Source: Capillimicrobium parvum (GTDB lineage Bacteria > Actinomycetota > Thermoleophilia > Solirubrobacterales > Solirubrobacteraceae). Taken from it: a stretch of DNA of 64,000 bases. The notes beneath the pieces are model-generated. The model was not told where the DNA came from. It was given only the letters and a program-made list of their open reading frames with translations, and did not search any database. A program made the position numbers and the translations under genes. The stretch is taken from assembly GCF_021172045.1 (NCBI RefSeq), contig NZ_CP087164.1, positions 248,001-312,000 of the forward strand, given 5' to 3'. Position 1 is the stretch's first letter. The number at the start of each line of letters is the position of its first letter. Positions 41,784-50,978 of this stretch are shown piece by piece.

Positions 41784-43112
41784 ATGGCACGGATGGCCGG
41801 TAGGAGGATTCGGGGGCTCGCGCTCTTGTGCGCCGTGGCGGCCATGGTGCCCGCCGCCGGCGCCCAGGCGGCGACGCCGCGCTACGTGGGACCGCAGGTG
41901 CCGTCGGCGGGGGACGCGCCGTACTCGGTGCTGCTGCTCGCAGGGTTCTCGTCGCGCACCGGAAGCATCCTCGACGAGTCGCGGATCCTGACCGCCGCCC
42001 ACTGCGTCTACGACGGTGGGCAGGTGCTTCCGCCGAACCTGTTCCTCGTCATCGCGGGGACGAACCAGACCGTGTCGCCCGCGCCCCCCGCGGGCACGGA
42101 GTTCCGCAGCGTCGCCTCGATCCGCGTGCACCCGGCCTACAACCCTGCGACCGGCGGGCCGGGGGACGTGGCCATCCTCCAGCTGACCCGGCCGCTGATC
42201 GTCAACGGGTCGGTCGGGCCCATCCCGGTCACGGAGGTGGGCGCGAGCCCGGCGCTCGGCTCGGTCGTCCGCGGCTACGGATGGGGCGTGCAGAGCACGG
42301 ACGGAGCGGACGACGGCTACGAGCACAGCCTGGCGGACATGACGGTCCGGGCGGCGACCGACTGCGCCCCCGGGGCGGCCGGCATCTTCTGCGTGCAGTC
42401 GCCGACCGGCGCCGCGTGTCCGGGCGACAGCGGCGGGCCGATCGTCTCCGGAGCCGGTCTGCTCGTCGGAACGATGTCGTTCCGGGTGAACGCGACGTGT
42501 GCCGCCGGCAACGTCGACGGGATCATCGATCTGGGAACGCCGGCGATCGGCCTCTGGGTGCGCGGCAACGACAGCCCGCCGCCGATGCCGTTCACCGACA
42601 AGCCGGCCACCTTGGCGCCGCCACCGCTCACGGGCGGAGCGGCCACGTGCACCGGGCCCGCCTGGTCCGGCTCTCCGACGCTCACGACGGTCTTCTTCCA
42701 CGTCGGCGACGGCGCCGTCGTGCAGAGCGGCCCGTCGACCACGTACGCGCCCGGGAAGTCGGACGTGGGCGCGACGATCGGCTGCCGCTCGCACGCGCAG
42801 ACGCCGGGCGGCACGGCTGAGATGGCCGCCGCCGCGACGATCAAGGTGCAGGCCGCGCCCCTGTCGGTGCGGGCCGCCGCGAAGAGCGCGACGGTCAGCT
42901 ACGGCGGCCCGGGGGACCTGCCGGTGAAGCTCGTGCTCTCGCGCGGCGGACACCAGGCGTGGAGCAGGACCACCGCGAAGCGCCGCGTGGCGTTGCCGAG
43001 CCGCGTGAAGGCGGGCCGGCGCTACCGGCTCTGCGCCGCCGCGCCCGCTGCCGGGCCGTTCGCCGCCGCCGAGTCCTGCGTGCGCTGGCGAGCGCCGAAG
43101 GCGGGCCGCTGA
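41784..43112 (+). CDS. Secreted trypsin-like serine protease
   Basis: 442 residues with a Sec signal peptide (RRIRGLALLCAVAAMVPAAG, likely cut after AQA). The S1 catalytic triad is intact: His in RILTAAHCVYDG, Asp in GGPGDVAILQLTRPL, Ser in ACPGDSGGPIVSGAG. The C-terminal ~165 residues, with a Pro-rich link, form Ig-like or beta domains of unknown role (ATCTGPAWSGSPTLTTVFFH). It degrades extracellular protein. A TAAAGT box 24 bases before the start may be the -10. An ATG three codons on is also possible. Confidence 0.92.
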   Translation: MARMAGRRIRGLALLCAVAAMVPAAGAQAATPRYVGPQVPSAGDAPYSVLLLAGFSSRTGSILDESRILTAAHCVYDGGQVLPPNLFLVIAGTNQTVSPAPPAGTEFRSVASIRVHPAYNPATGGPGDVAILQLTRPLIVNGSVGPIPVTEVGASPALGSVVRGYGWGVQSTDGADDGYEHSLADMTVRAATDCAPGAAGIFCVQSPTGAACPGDSGGPIVSGAGLLVGTMSFRVNATCAAGNVDGIIDLGTPAIGLWVRGNDSPPPMPFTDKPATLAPPPLTGGAATCTGPAWSGSPTLTTVFFHVGDGAVVQSGPSTTYAPGKSDVGATIGCRSHAQTPGGTAEMAAAATIKVQAAPLSVRAAAKSATVSYGGPGDLPVKLVLSRGGHQAWSRTTAKRRVALPSRVKAGRRYRLCAAAPAAGPFAAAESCVRWRAPKAGR

Positions 43113-43135
43113 GCGGCGACCCGCCGCGCGGCCGC

Positions 43136-43612
43136 TCAGGACGCGGTCGCGCGCAGGCGCCCGCGGGCGCTCGACGTCTCCGAGATCGGGACGAGCCGCC
43201 CCGCCTTGCCGAGCCCGTGCGGCGGCATGTTGCCGTAGACCGCCTCGTAGTCGCCCGCGCGCACGAGGTAGGTCTCGTGCCAGATGCCCGTGCGGTCGCT
43301 GCGGCCCACGCGGCGCCAGTAGTTGCGCCACACGTCGAGGTGCGGGTCGTCCGCGTCCTGCGCGAACGCCTCGAGATGCTCGAAGGACCGCCAGTACTGC
43401 ACGATCGTCGGGAACCCCATCTCGTACGCGAGCAGGCCCCGCTCCGGGTGGGCCACGAGGTGGTCGAGCATGTGCTTCATGCCGCGGCGCCCCCCGAGGT
43501 CGAGGAACGCCTGTACGGCCCGGAGCTTGCTGTTGAGCCGCGCACCGATGAGGAAGACGACGAAGTCCCCGTCGAGTTCGGCTGCCATCCGCCGGCCGGC
43601 CACCTCCGCCAT
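43136..43612 (-). CDS. DUF4188 family protein (monooxygenase-like)
   Basis: 158 residues beginning at an ATG with AGGAGGGGG upstream; the frame opens 11 codons earlier without support. The sequence (FVVFLIGARLNSKLRAVQAF, MGFPTIVQYWRSFEHLEAFA, HETYLVRAGDYEAVYGNMPP) matches DUF4188, a dimeric alpha/beta-barrel family that is similar to antibiotic-biosynthesis monooxygenases but of unproven function. Monocistronic between the protease and the CBS gene. Confidence 0.85.
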   Translation of the reverse strand: MAEVAGRRMAAELDGDFVVFLIGARLNSKLRAVQAFLDLGGRRGMKHMLDHLVAHPERGLLAYEMGFPTIVQYWRSFEHLEAFAQDADDPHLDVWRNYWRRVGRSDRTGIWHETYLVRAGDYEAVYGNMPPHGLGKAGRLVPISETSSARGRLRATAS

Positions 43613-43698
43613 ACGCCCCCTCCTCTCGAACGCCCGACGAGCCAACGCTACCGCCGCGCGGGGGCCTTCGCCGACGGTTTTGCGCCTATAGTCGGCCC

Positions 43699-45087
43699 AT
43701 GGGCAGCACCACGGGCGCCCCGGCCGAGATCCAGGACTCGATCCTCGACACCATCGGAGAGACGCCCCTGGTGTCGCTGCGACGGCTCGAGCCGGACCTG
43801 CGCACCCCGCTGGCGGCGAAGGTCGAGCTCTTCAACCCCGGCGGTTCGATCAAGGACCGTGTCGCGGTCGCGATGATCGAGGCGGCCGAGCGGGACGGGC
43901 ACCTGCGCCCGGGCGGCACCATCGTCGAGCCGACGTCCGGCAACACGGGCACGGGCCTGGCGCTCGCCGCCCGGCTGAAGGGCTACCGCGTGATCGCGGT
44001 CATGCCCGACAAGGTCTCCAAGGAGAAGATCGACCTGCTGCGCGCCTACGGCGCCGAGGTCGTCGTCTGCCCGACCAACGTGGACCCCCAGTCGCCGGAG
44101 TCCTACTACAACGTCGCCGACCGGCTGACCGCGGAGACGCCGGGCGCGTTCCGGCCCAACCAGTACGTCAACCCGGCCAACCCGGACGCGCACTACCGCT
44201 CCACCGGCCCCGAGATCTGGCGCCAGAGCGGCGGCCGGATCACCCACCTGGTCGCGGGCGTCGGCACCGGCGGCACGATCACCGGGTGCGCACGCCACCT
44301 GCGGGAGCAGAACCCGGACGTGGTCGTGATCGGCGCCGACCCGGTCGGCTCGATCTTCTCCAGCGAGGTGGTCAAGCCGTACCTCGTCGAGGGCGTCGGC
44401 GAGGACTTCTGGCCGCAGACCTTCGACCCCGCGGTGGTGGACCGTTACGTCACGGTCTCCGACCGCGACGCGTTCCTCATGACCCGCAAGCTCGCCCGGA
44501 CCGAGGGACTGCTCGTCGGCGGCTCGGGCGGCCTGGCGGTCCATGCCGCGGTCGTCGTCGCGCGCGAGCTCGACGACCCCGGGGCGCTCGTGGTGGTCGT
44601 CCTGCCCGACGGCGGCCGCTCGTATCTCTCGAAGGTCTTCAACGACGGCTGGATGGCGCAGCACGGCTTCCTCGAACGGTCGACGGATCGCACGGTCGGC
44701 GACGTGATGCTCGACAAGCACGGCGTCGGGGAGGTCCCGCCGCTCGTGGTCGTCGAATCCGAGCAGGAGGTGCGCAGCGCGGTCGCGCTGTTCCACGCGC
44801 ACCGCGTCTCGCAGCTGCCCGTCGTGTCCAGCCACGATCACGACGCGATCGTCGGCTCGGTCGGCGAGCGCGGGCTGCTCCGGCACGCCATCGTGGACGC
44901 CGCCGTCCTCGACGCCCACGTCTTCGAGGTGATGGAGGCGCCGTTTCCGTCGGTGTCCGTGGAGGACTCGGTGCGCGACGCGGTCGAGCTGCTCGCCGGT
45001 GACCGCCAGGCGCTGACGGTCACCGACCACGGCCGGGCCGTGGGCATCGTCACCCGGTCCGACCTCCTGGAGTCGCTGGCGCGATGA
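43699..45087 (+). CDS. cbs: Cystathionine beta-synthase
   Basis: A 462-residue PLP enzyme. The PLP Lys is in LFNPGGSIKDRVAVAMIEAA, the substrate loop is EPTSGNTGTGLALAARLKGY and the phosphate loop GVGTGGTITGCARHL. The C-terminus (~325-455) holds two CBS domains (TVGDVMLDKHGVGEVPPLVV). It condenses homocysteine and serine to cystathionine, the first step of reverse transsulfuration. A TATAGT -10 at 43687-43692 ends six bases before the ATG and there is no ribosome site, so the mRNA is probably leaderless. Its stop overlaps the next gene (ATGA). Confidence 0.95.
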   Translation: MGSTTGAPAEIQDSILDTIGETPLVSLRRLEPDLRTPLAAKVELFNPGGSIKDRVAVAMIEAAERDGHLRPGGTIVEPTSGNTGTGLALAARLKGYRVIAVMPDKVSKEKIDLLRAYGAEVVVCPTNVDPQSPESYYNVADRLTAETPGAFRPNQYVNPANPDAHYRSTGPEIWRQSGGRITHLVAGVGTGGTITGCARHLREQNPDVVVIGADPVGSIFSSEVVKPYLVEGVGEDFWPQTFDPAVVDRYVTVSDRDAFLMTRKLARTEGLLVGGSGGLAVHAAVVVARELDDPGALVVVVLPDGGRSYLSKVFNDGWMAQHGFLERSTDRTVGDVMLDKHGVGEVPPLVVVESEQEVRSAVALFHAHRVSQLPVVSSHDHDAIVGSVGERGLLRHAIVDAAVLDAHVFEVMEAPFPSVSVEDSVRDAVELLAGDRQALTVTDHGRAVGIVTRSDLLESLAR

Positions 45088-46184
45088 GCCGCGAGCTTCC
45101 CGCCGACGCGCGCTTCGCGACCAGGGCGGTGCACGCCGGGCTGACGCCGGACCCGTACACCGGCGGCGTCGTGCCGGCGATCCACCAGGCGACCACGTAC
45201 GTCCAGCCCGCGCCCGGCGAGTTCGTCGAGGACTACGACTACTCGCGCTCGGCCAACCCGACCCGCACCGCGCTGGAGATCGCGCTCGGGGCGCTCGAGG
45301 GCGGTGCGGCGAGCGCGTTCTCCTCCGGCATGGCGGCCGAGCACGCGCTCATCACGGCGCAGTGCCGCGCCGGCGATCACGTCGTCCTGCCCGACGACCT
45401 CTACGGCGGCACGTACCGGCTCGTCGACAAGGTGCTCACCCGGTGGGGGCTCGAGTACGCGATCGTCGACCAGCGCGACCTCGACGCCGTCGCCGCGGCC
45501 GTGCAGCCGGGCCGCACGACGCTCGTCTGGGTCGAGACGCCGACGAACCCGACGCTGAAGGTCATCGACGTCGCGGGCGTGGTCGAGCGCGCCGGCGGCG
45601 CGCTCGTCTGCGTCGACAACACGTTCGCGACGCCGGTCAACCAGCGTCCGCTCGAGCTGGGCGCGGGAGCGGTGGTGCACTCGACGACCAAGTACCTCGG
45701 CGGGCACTCGGACGCGGTCGGCGGCGCGGTGGTGGTCGCCGATCCGCAGCTGCACGAGCGCGTGCGCTTCGTGCAGAACGCCGTCGGCGCCGTTCCCGGC
45801 CCCCTCGACTGCTTCCTCGTGCACCGCGGCCTGCGCACGCTGCATCTGCGCATGGCCGCCCACGCGGCGAACGCGCAGGCGTGCGCCGGCTTCCTGCGCG
45901 ACCGGCCGGGGGTGAGCGAGGTCGCCTACCCCGGCTTCGGCGGCATGGTGTCGTTCCGCCACCCGGCGGCGGCGCGGATCGCGGCCGGCACCCGGATCTT
46001 CTCGCTCGCCGAGTCGCTCGGGGGCGTCGAGTCGCTGATCGAGGTCCCGCAGGCGATGACGCACCAGTCCGTCGAGGGCTCGGCGGCCGCGGTCCCGGCC
46101 GACCTCGTGCGCCTCTCGTGCGGCATCGAGGACCCCGATGACCTCGTCGCCGACCTGCGCCAGGCGATCGACGGCGCCGGCTGA
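45084..46184 (+). CDS. Cystathionine gamma-lyase/synthase family PLP enzyme
   Basis: A 366-residue Cys/Met metabolism PLP protein. YSRSANPTRTALEIALGALE, SGMAAEHALITAQCRAGDHV, VCVDNTFATPVNQRPLELGA and the PLP Lys in HSTTKYLGGHSDAVGG, with the C-terminal RLSCGIEDPDDLVADLRQA, are all standard. Coupling to cystathionine beta-synthase suggests cleavage of cystathionine to cysteine, 2-oxobutyrate and ammonia. Lyase and synthase activities cannot be told apart here. Confidence 0.93.
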   Translation: MSRELPADARFATRAVHAGLTPDPYTGGVVPAIHQATTYVQPAPGEFVEDYDYSRSANPTRTALEIALGALEGGAASAFSSGMAAEHALITAQCRAGDHVVLPDDLYGGTYRLVDKVLTRWGLEYAIVDQRDLDAVAAAVQPGRTTLVWVETPTNPTLKVIDVAGVVERAGGALVCVDNTFATPVNQRPLELGAGAVVHSTTKYLGGHSDAVGGAVVVADPQLHERVRFVQNAVGAVPGPLDCFLVHRGLRTLHLRMAAHAANAQACAGFLRDRPGVSEVAYPGFGGMVSFRHPAAARIAAGTRIFSLAESLGGVESLIEVPQAMTHQSVEGSAAAVPADLVRLSCGIEDPDDLVADLRQAIDGAG

Positions 46185-46202
46185 CGGAGCGAGCCCGGCC
46201 GG

Positions 46203-47642
46203 TCAGACGTAGGGCGGTCCGGCCGGAGCCGGCCCGGCCGCGGCGACGTCGCCGTTGCGGCCGAGCGGCAGCCCGTGGCGCTCGAGCAGCCGCGCGAGGT
46301 CGCCGGTGAGGTCCTCGACCTGCCGGGTCATGGCCACGCGCCCGTCCTGCTCGGACAGCAGCTGCTGCACCGCCGAGCGCAGCCCGGAGAGCGTCTCGGC
46401 GAGCTGATCCGTCGCGGCGCGCTGCTGTTCGGCGGCGAGCCGGCTCTCCTCGAGATCGTGGGTCGAGCCCTCCATCAGCTCCACGATCGCGTCCGCCTGC
46501 TTCGTGCCCTGCTCGGTCGCGAGGATCGTCGCGCTCGTCGCGTCCTGGACGCGCGCGATCAGGTCGCGGATGGACTCGGTCGACTGGCCCGAGCGCTCGG
46601 CCAGCTTGCGCACCTCGGTGGCGACCACGCCGAAGCCGCGGCCGGCATCCCCCGCACGCGCTGCCTCGATGGACGCGTTCAGGGCGAGCAGGTCGGTGCG
46701 GTCGGCGAGCTCGGTGAGCAGCGTCAGGATCTCGCCGATCTCCTGGCTGCAGCGTCCCAGCTCCAGCGAGCGTTCCGCGATCTGGATGACCTGCTCGCGC
46801 ATCTCCTGGCCCGTCGCGGCCGCCTGGCCGGCCGCGACGGCGAGCGACTCGGCCCCGGCGGCGATCGAGGAGGCGGTCGAGCTGAGCTGGTGCGCCGTCC
46901 CGGCGACCTCGACGATCGCTTCGGACTGCTGGGCGAGCGCCGCCGCCGATTCCTGCGTCGTGGCGTGCATGTCGAGCGCCGATTCGGTCAGGGTGCTCGC
47001 GGTGCGCCGCACCCCTTCGAGCAGCCGGCGCAGCATGCGCAGCACGTAGACGACGAGCGCGATCGTGATGAGCGCCGCGACGGCCCCGGCGAGGATGGCC
47101 ACGAGCCGTGCGGTCCTCGCGTCGTCGGCGGCCTGCGCGACGAGCGGTGGGACGTTCGCGGCCTGGGCGGCGGCGTACCCGCTCAGCCCCTTCTGCAGGT
47201 CGAGCAGCGCGGCGTTGGCCTGGAGATCCGCTGCCGGCCCTCCGCCCGTCAGGCTCGCCCGGCCGGCGTCGGTGGCCGCGTGGCTCAGCCGATCGAGGCG
47301 GCTGAGCGCCGTCGTCGTCCCCGCATCGTTGAAGCCGGTGCGCCGGGACCGGTCCACGAGGGTGCTGAACCGGCGGTCGAGCGTCTCGATCTGGGCGAGC
47401 GCGGCGGGGTCCTTCGTCACTCGGTACTGAACGGCCGCCTCGAGCCGCTCGACGACGTTCTGGCGCATGAGCCCGAGCGGGACGAGCGTCCCCTCCGCGT
47501 GCCGGGCGATGCGCTGGTAGCTGTCCTCGGCCTCGTTGAAGCGCCAGACCGCGACGCCGACCGCGGTGACGATCAGCATCACGATCACCACGCCGCTGAC
47601 CGCGACGGCGGTGGCGGGGTTGGCGCTGGTCAGCCGCCGCAT
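46203..47642 (-). CDS. Methyl-accepting chemotaxis-type protein
   Basis: 479 residues. TM1 at ~12-33 ([18 protein letters not shown]), a ~150-residue helical sensor region with four-helix bundle character, TM2 at ~185-207, and a cytoplasmic signalling domain with the hairpin tip [20 protein letters not shown] and [20 protein letters not shown]. No clear HAMP domain is seen between TM2 and the coiled coil. It would signal to CheA/CheW, none of which is nearby. It is leftward and alone between the transsulfuration genes and an SDR. Confidence 0.9.
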   Translation of the reverse strand: MRRLTSANPATAVAVSGVVIVMLIVTAVGVAVWRFNEAEDSYQRIARHAEGTLVPLGLMRQNVVERLEAAVQYRVTKDPAALAQIETLDRRFSTLVDRSRRTGFNDAGTTTALSRLDRLSHAATDAGRASLTGGGPAADLQANAALLDLQKGLSGYAAAQAANVPPLVAQAADDARTARLVAILAGAVAALITIALVVYVLRMLRRLLEGVRRTASTLTESALDMHATTQESAAALAQQSEAIVEVAGTAHQLSSTASSIAAGAESLAVAAGQAAATGQEMREQVIQIAERSLELGRCSQEIGEILTLLTELADRTDLLALNASIEAARAGDAGRGFGVVATEVRKLAERSGQSTESIRDLIARVQDATSATILATEQGTKQADAIVELMEGSTHDLEESRLAAEQQRAATDQLAETLSGLRSAVQQLLSEQDGRVAMTRQVEDLTGDLARLLERHGLPLGRNGDVAAAGPAPAGPPYV

Positions 47643-47737
47643 GCGCTACAGCTGCCCCGCGCAGACCGCGTGCTCCCGCAGGACGGCATCATCGACGGCA
47701 TGCTACCCACCAGGGCGGGCGACGGCCATCGCGGCGA

Positions 47738-48541
47738 TCAGACCATGAGGTAGCCGCCGTCGACCGGGAGGACGGCGCCGGTGACGAAGCTCGCGGCGTC
47801 GGAGGCCAGCCACAGCGCCGCCCCCGCGACCTCCTCCGGCTGCCCGAGCCGGCCGAGCGCGTGCGCCGCCTCGACGTCGATGCGCGCCTGCTCGGGATCC
47901 TCGAGCTTCGGCAGGTACTCGGTCACCATCGGCGTCTCGATGAAGCCCGGGGCCAGCACGTTCGCGCGGATGCCCAGCGGCGCGCCCTCCAGCGCGATCG
48001 TACGGGTGATCGCGATGACGCCGCCCTTGGATGCCGAGTAGGACACCGCTCCCGCGAGGCCCGCGAGGCCGAGCACGCTGGCGAGGTTGACGATCGCGCC
48101 GCCGCCGCCCGCCGCCATCGCCGGGATCACCGCCCGCGAGACGCGGAACGTGCCGCTGAGGTTGACGTCCAGCGTCCGCTGCCAGATGTCGTCGGGGGTG
48201 TCGGACACCTCCTGCGGGACGTCGGCGATCGTGCCCACCCCGGCGGAGTTCAGCAGCACGTCGATGCGCCCATGGCGCTCGAGGGCCGCCGCGACGAGCC
48301 CGGCGACGTCGTCGTTGGACGTCACGTCGCCGGTGACGGCGAGCAGGTCGTCGCCGTGGGACCCGCGCAGCGCCGCGAGTCCGGCCTCGTGGCGGTCGAA
48401 CGCGACGACGGTCGCCCCGGCCGCGGAGAACAGGCCGGTGGCGGAGCGGCCGATGCCGCTCGCCGCGCCGGTGATGACGGCGACCTTGCCGTGCAGGAGC
48501 GGCCGGCGACCCGTGGCCGCCTCCGCGTCGAAGGAGCGCAT
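47738..48541 (-). CDS. Short-chain dehydrogenase/reductase
   Basis: A 267-residue classical SDR: TGAASGIGRSATGLFSAAG at residues ~23-41, LLNSAG, the Ser in LASVLGLAGLAG, catalytic YSASK, and a C-terminus GAVLPVDGGYLMV of the 3-oxoacyl reductase type. The substrate is unknown. It lies 63 bases after the MetE-like gene on the same strand and could be in its operon. No regulatory motif was seen in front of it. Confidence 0.9.
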   Translation of the reverse strand: MRSFDAEAATGRRPLLHGKVAVITGAASGIGRSATGLFSAAGATVVAFDRHEAGLAALRGSHGDDLLAVTGDVTSNDDVAGLVAAALERHGRIDVLLNSAGVGTIADVPQEVSDTPDDIWQRTLDVNLSGTFRVSRAVIPAMAAGGGGAIVNLASVLGLAGLAGAVSYSASKGGVIAITRTIALEGAPLGIRANVLAPGFIETPMVTEYLPKLEDPEQARIDVEAAHALGRLGQPEEVAGAALWLASDAASFVTGAVLPVDGGYLMV

Positions 48542-48604
48542 GGGCGGTGCCTATCAGGGCCGGCCGGCGCCGCCGTCGCACCGGCCGGCCACCGGTTGGA
48601 GGAT

Positions 48605-49768
48605 CTACACGCCGACGGGCTCGGAGCCGACGCCGAGCTCCTCGGAGGCCATCTGCGTTCCCTTCAGCCGCGCCGCGATCTTCTGCATCGCGATGTCGCG
48701 GGCCGCGTCGGGCGAGCCGTGCTTGGGCTTGACGTCGCGGCTGAACGGCGAGAAGCCGCAGTCGTCGGTCGCCCCCAGGCGCTCGACCGGGATGTGGCGC
48801 GCGGCGGCGACGAGGGCGTCGCGGACCTCCTCCGGCGTCTCCACGCGGGGGTCGAGCGGGTTGATCACGCCGATGAAGCACACCTGCGCGACGCCGTCGG
48901 CATCCTCGCGGCTGTGCCGTCCGCAGAGGCGGTAGACCTTCTCGCGGTCGTCCTCGCTGGCGCACTGGATCAGGAAGTAGCCCGCATCGATGTCGAACAT
49001 GTGCTCCAGCAGCTGCTCGTACGGGACCTCCTTGGAGTGGACCGAGTCGCAGTCGCCGCCCGGGCACGTGTGGATGCCGATGTTGCGCCGCTCCTGCGGC
49101 GAGAACCGGTCGAGGACGCGGTTGTTGAGGTCGATGAACTCCTGCAGCATGTTCTTGCCGGTCCACGGGTTGCGCGCGTCGTTCTTGTTCGCGAGCCGGC
49201 CTTCGGTGAAGTCGACCGACACGCGGACGGCGCCGGCGGCGAAGCACCCGCGGATGTCCTTCTCGACCTCGTCGCACAGGTCGGCGAGGAACTGCTCGCG
49301 CGGGTACCCGTCGATCTCGCCCTCGAGCGGATAGAGCAGCATGAGCATGGACGGCGCGATGACCGCCTGCTTGACCGGGTGCGTCGCGATCGCGCGGTTC
49401 TTGCGCACGAACTCCTCGGCGAACGTCTTGTAGCGGAACGGCCCGCCGGTGAGGCGGGGCAGCTGGCGGTGGTGGCCGTCGTCGAAGATGGCGAAGAACT
49501 GCCCGTCGCCGGCGAGGTTCTCGGCCAGGCCGGTGCCGGCCAGCGTGTCGGTGATCGGGTACGTCGCGAAGCTCGACTCGCGCTGCTCGCCGTCGGTGAC
49601 GATCGGCTCGCCCACCTCCTCGAGGCGGCGGATCGAGTCCGCGGCGGCGGCGTCCTGCTCGGCCTGGAGCTGCTCGAAGGTGATCTTGCCCTCGTCGTGG
49701 TCGGCGTAGGCCTCCTGCAGCCGCATCGGCCGCGGCAGCGACCCGACGAGCTCGGTGGGAATCGGCAT
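48605..49768 (-). CDS. MetE-like cobalamin-independent methionine synthase family protein
   Basis: A 387-residue single-domain member. The N-terminal VGSLPRPMRLQEAY and IVTDGEQRESSFATYPITD are marks of the MetE C-terminal fold. The zinc ligand segments HTCPGGDCDSVHS (H-x-C) and TDDCGFSPFSRDVK (Cys) are intact. It likely transfers a methyl or related group to a thiol, but the folate domain is absent, so the methyl donor is unknown. GAGGAGG precedes the ATG. It is divergent from a TetR gene, 118 bases apart. Confidence 0.85.
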   Translation of the reverse strand: MPIPTELVGSLPRPMRLQEAYADHDEGKITFEQLQAEQDAAAADSIRRLEEVGEPIVTDGEQRESSFATYPITDTLAGTGLAENLAGDGQFFAIFDDGHHRQLPRLTGGPFRYKTFAEEFVRKNRAIATHPVKQAVIAPSMLMLLYPLEGEIDGYPREQFLADLCDEVEKDIRGCFAAGAVRVSVDFTEGRLANKNDARNPWTGKNMLQEFIDLNNRVLDRFSPQERRNIGIHTCPGGDCDSVHSKEVPYEQLLEHMFDIDAGYFLIQCASEDDREKVYRLCGRHSREDADGVAQVCFIGVINPLDPRVETPEEVRDALVAAARHIPVERLGATDDCGFSPFSRDVKPKHGSPDAARDIAMQKIAARLKGTQMASEELGVGSEPVGV

Positions 49769-49789
49769 GGATGCCTCCTCGCTGGGGGT

Positions 49790-49807
49790 GAGAGTGACCG
49801 TTCTCTC
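49790..49807. promoter_or_regulatory. Short inverted repeat in the divergent TetR promoter region
   Basis: GAGAG (49790-49794) and CTCTC (49803-49807) face each other across eight bases in the gap between the MetE-like gene and the TetR gene. TetR regulators usually bind such repeats in the intergenic region they control. The half-site is short and low in complexity. Confidence 0.3.
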
Positions 49808-49886
49808 TCTCGGCCTCCCCGGACGGTATCCCCGCGCCGTCGCCCCGTCAAATCGCGACGGCCGCACTTGCTACCGTCGCAGTGCG

Positions 49887-50480
49887 ATGAGCGCAGTGCG
49901 GACAGCCGGGGTCGGCGGCGGGGAGGCGCGCGAGCGCATCATGGCCGCCGCCTACGAGTTGTTCTCCACGCGCGGCGTGCGGGCCGTCGGCGTCGACGAG
50001 ATCGTCGCGACCGCCGGGGTCGCGCGCATGACGCTCTACCGCCACTTCGGCTCCAAGGACGACCTCGTCCTCGCCTTCCTGGCCCGCCGTGAGGAGCTGT
50101 GGACCGACGGCTGGCTGCGTCAGGACGTCGAGCGCCGCGCCCAGGACCCGGCCGACCGGCTCCTGGCCGTCTTCGACGTCTTCGACGGGTGGTTCCGCGA
50201 GCCCGCGTTCGAGGGCTGCGCGTTCATCAACGTCATGCTCGAGACGACGGACGCCGAGCATCCGGCGCACGCGGCCAGCGTCGCGTCGCTGGCCAACATC
50301 CGCCGGTTCCTCGAGGGCCTCGCGCGCGAGGCCGGCGTCGCGGATCCCGCCGGCTTCGCGCGCAAGTGGCACATCCTCATGAAGGGCTCGATCGTGGCCG
50401 CCGGCGAAGGCGACCACGACGCGGCCCTCCGCGCCCAGGAGATCAGCCGGCTGGTGCTGGCCGACGCGCTCGGGCGCTGA
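49887..50480 (+). CDS. TetR family transcriptional regulator
   Basis: A 197-residue regulator. The N-terminal DNA-binding module (ERIMAAAYELFSTRGVRAVG, VDEIVATAGVARMTLYRHFG, SKDDLVLAFL) is a good TetR helix-turn-helix, and the C-terminal all-helical ligand domain resembles the TetR_C group. The start is the ATG three codons before a conserved Arg; earlier codons have no similarity. It is divergent from the MetE-like gene and 55 bases before the VOC gene. A TACCGT box at 49872 may be its -10. Confidence 0.92.
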   Translation: MSAVRTAGVGGGEARERIMAAAYELFSTRGVRAVGVDEIVATAGVARMTLYRHFGSKDDLVLAFLARREELWTDGWLRQDVERRAQDPADRLLAVFDVFDGWFREPAFEGCAFINVMLETTDAEHPAHAASVASLANIRRFLEGLAREAGVADPAGFARKWHILMKGSIVAAGEGDHDAALRAQEISRLVLADALGR

Positions 50481-50535
50481 CCGGCGGCCGATGAACCCAC
50501 GCGACCACCCCCCGACCTCGCCGAAAGGAGTCTCC

Positions 50536-50937
50536 ATGGGCACCGACACGCACCTCATCAGCGGCGTCGACTTCGTCCCGATCTCGAGCAAGGACGTCGT
50601 TGCCGCCGCCGAGTTCTACGGCAGGACGCTCGGGCTCGAGCGCGCCGTCTACCTGCCCGACCGCGGCTTCGCCGAGTTCGACACCGGCAACCTCACGATC
50701 GGCATCATCGACGGCGAGCGGATGGGCATCGGCCACCACGTCAGCCGCAACGCGCTCGCGCTGCACGTCGACGACGTCGCCGCCGCCCGCGCGACGCTCG
50801 AGGGGCGCGGGGTGCCATTCCAGGGCGAGACGATGGACACGGGCGTGTGCCACATGGCGTTCTTCACCGACCCCGACGGCAACGCGCTCATGCTCCATCA
50901 CCGCTACGCACCGCGCCGCACGGAGGGCGACGGCTGA
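50536..50937 (+). CDS. VOC (glyoxalase/dioxygenase superfamily) protein
   Basis: A 133-residue VOC-fold protein. VDFVPISSKDVVAAAEFYGR, a helix, then SRNALALHVDDVAAARATLE and HMAFFTDPDGNALMLHHRYA form the two beta-alpha-beta-beta-beta modules; His and Glu/Asp metal ligands of glyoxalase type are partly present. The ATG follows AAGGAG. It is co-directional with the TetR gene and may be its target. Substrate unknown. Confidence 0.88.
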   Translation: MGTDTHLISGVDFVPISSKDVVAAAEFYGRTLGLERAVYLPDRGFAEFDTGNLTIGIIDGERMGIGHHVSRNALALHVDDVAAARATLEGRGVPFQGETMDTGVCHMAFFTDPDGNALMLHHRYAPRRTEGDG

Positions 50938-50978
50938 CAGGGGCCGCACCGCAACGCGATTCGTTACCGTGACGTCGC

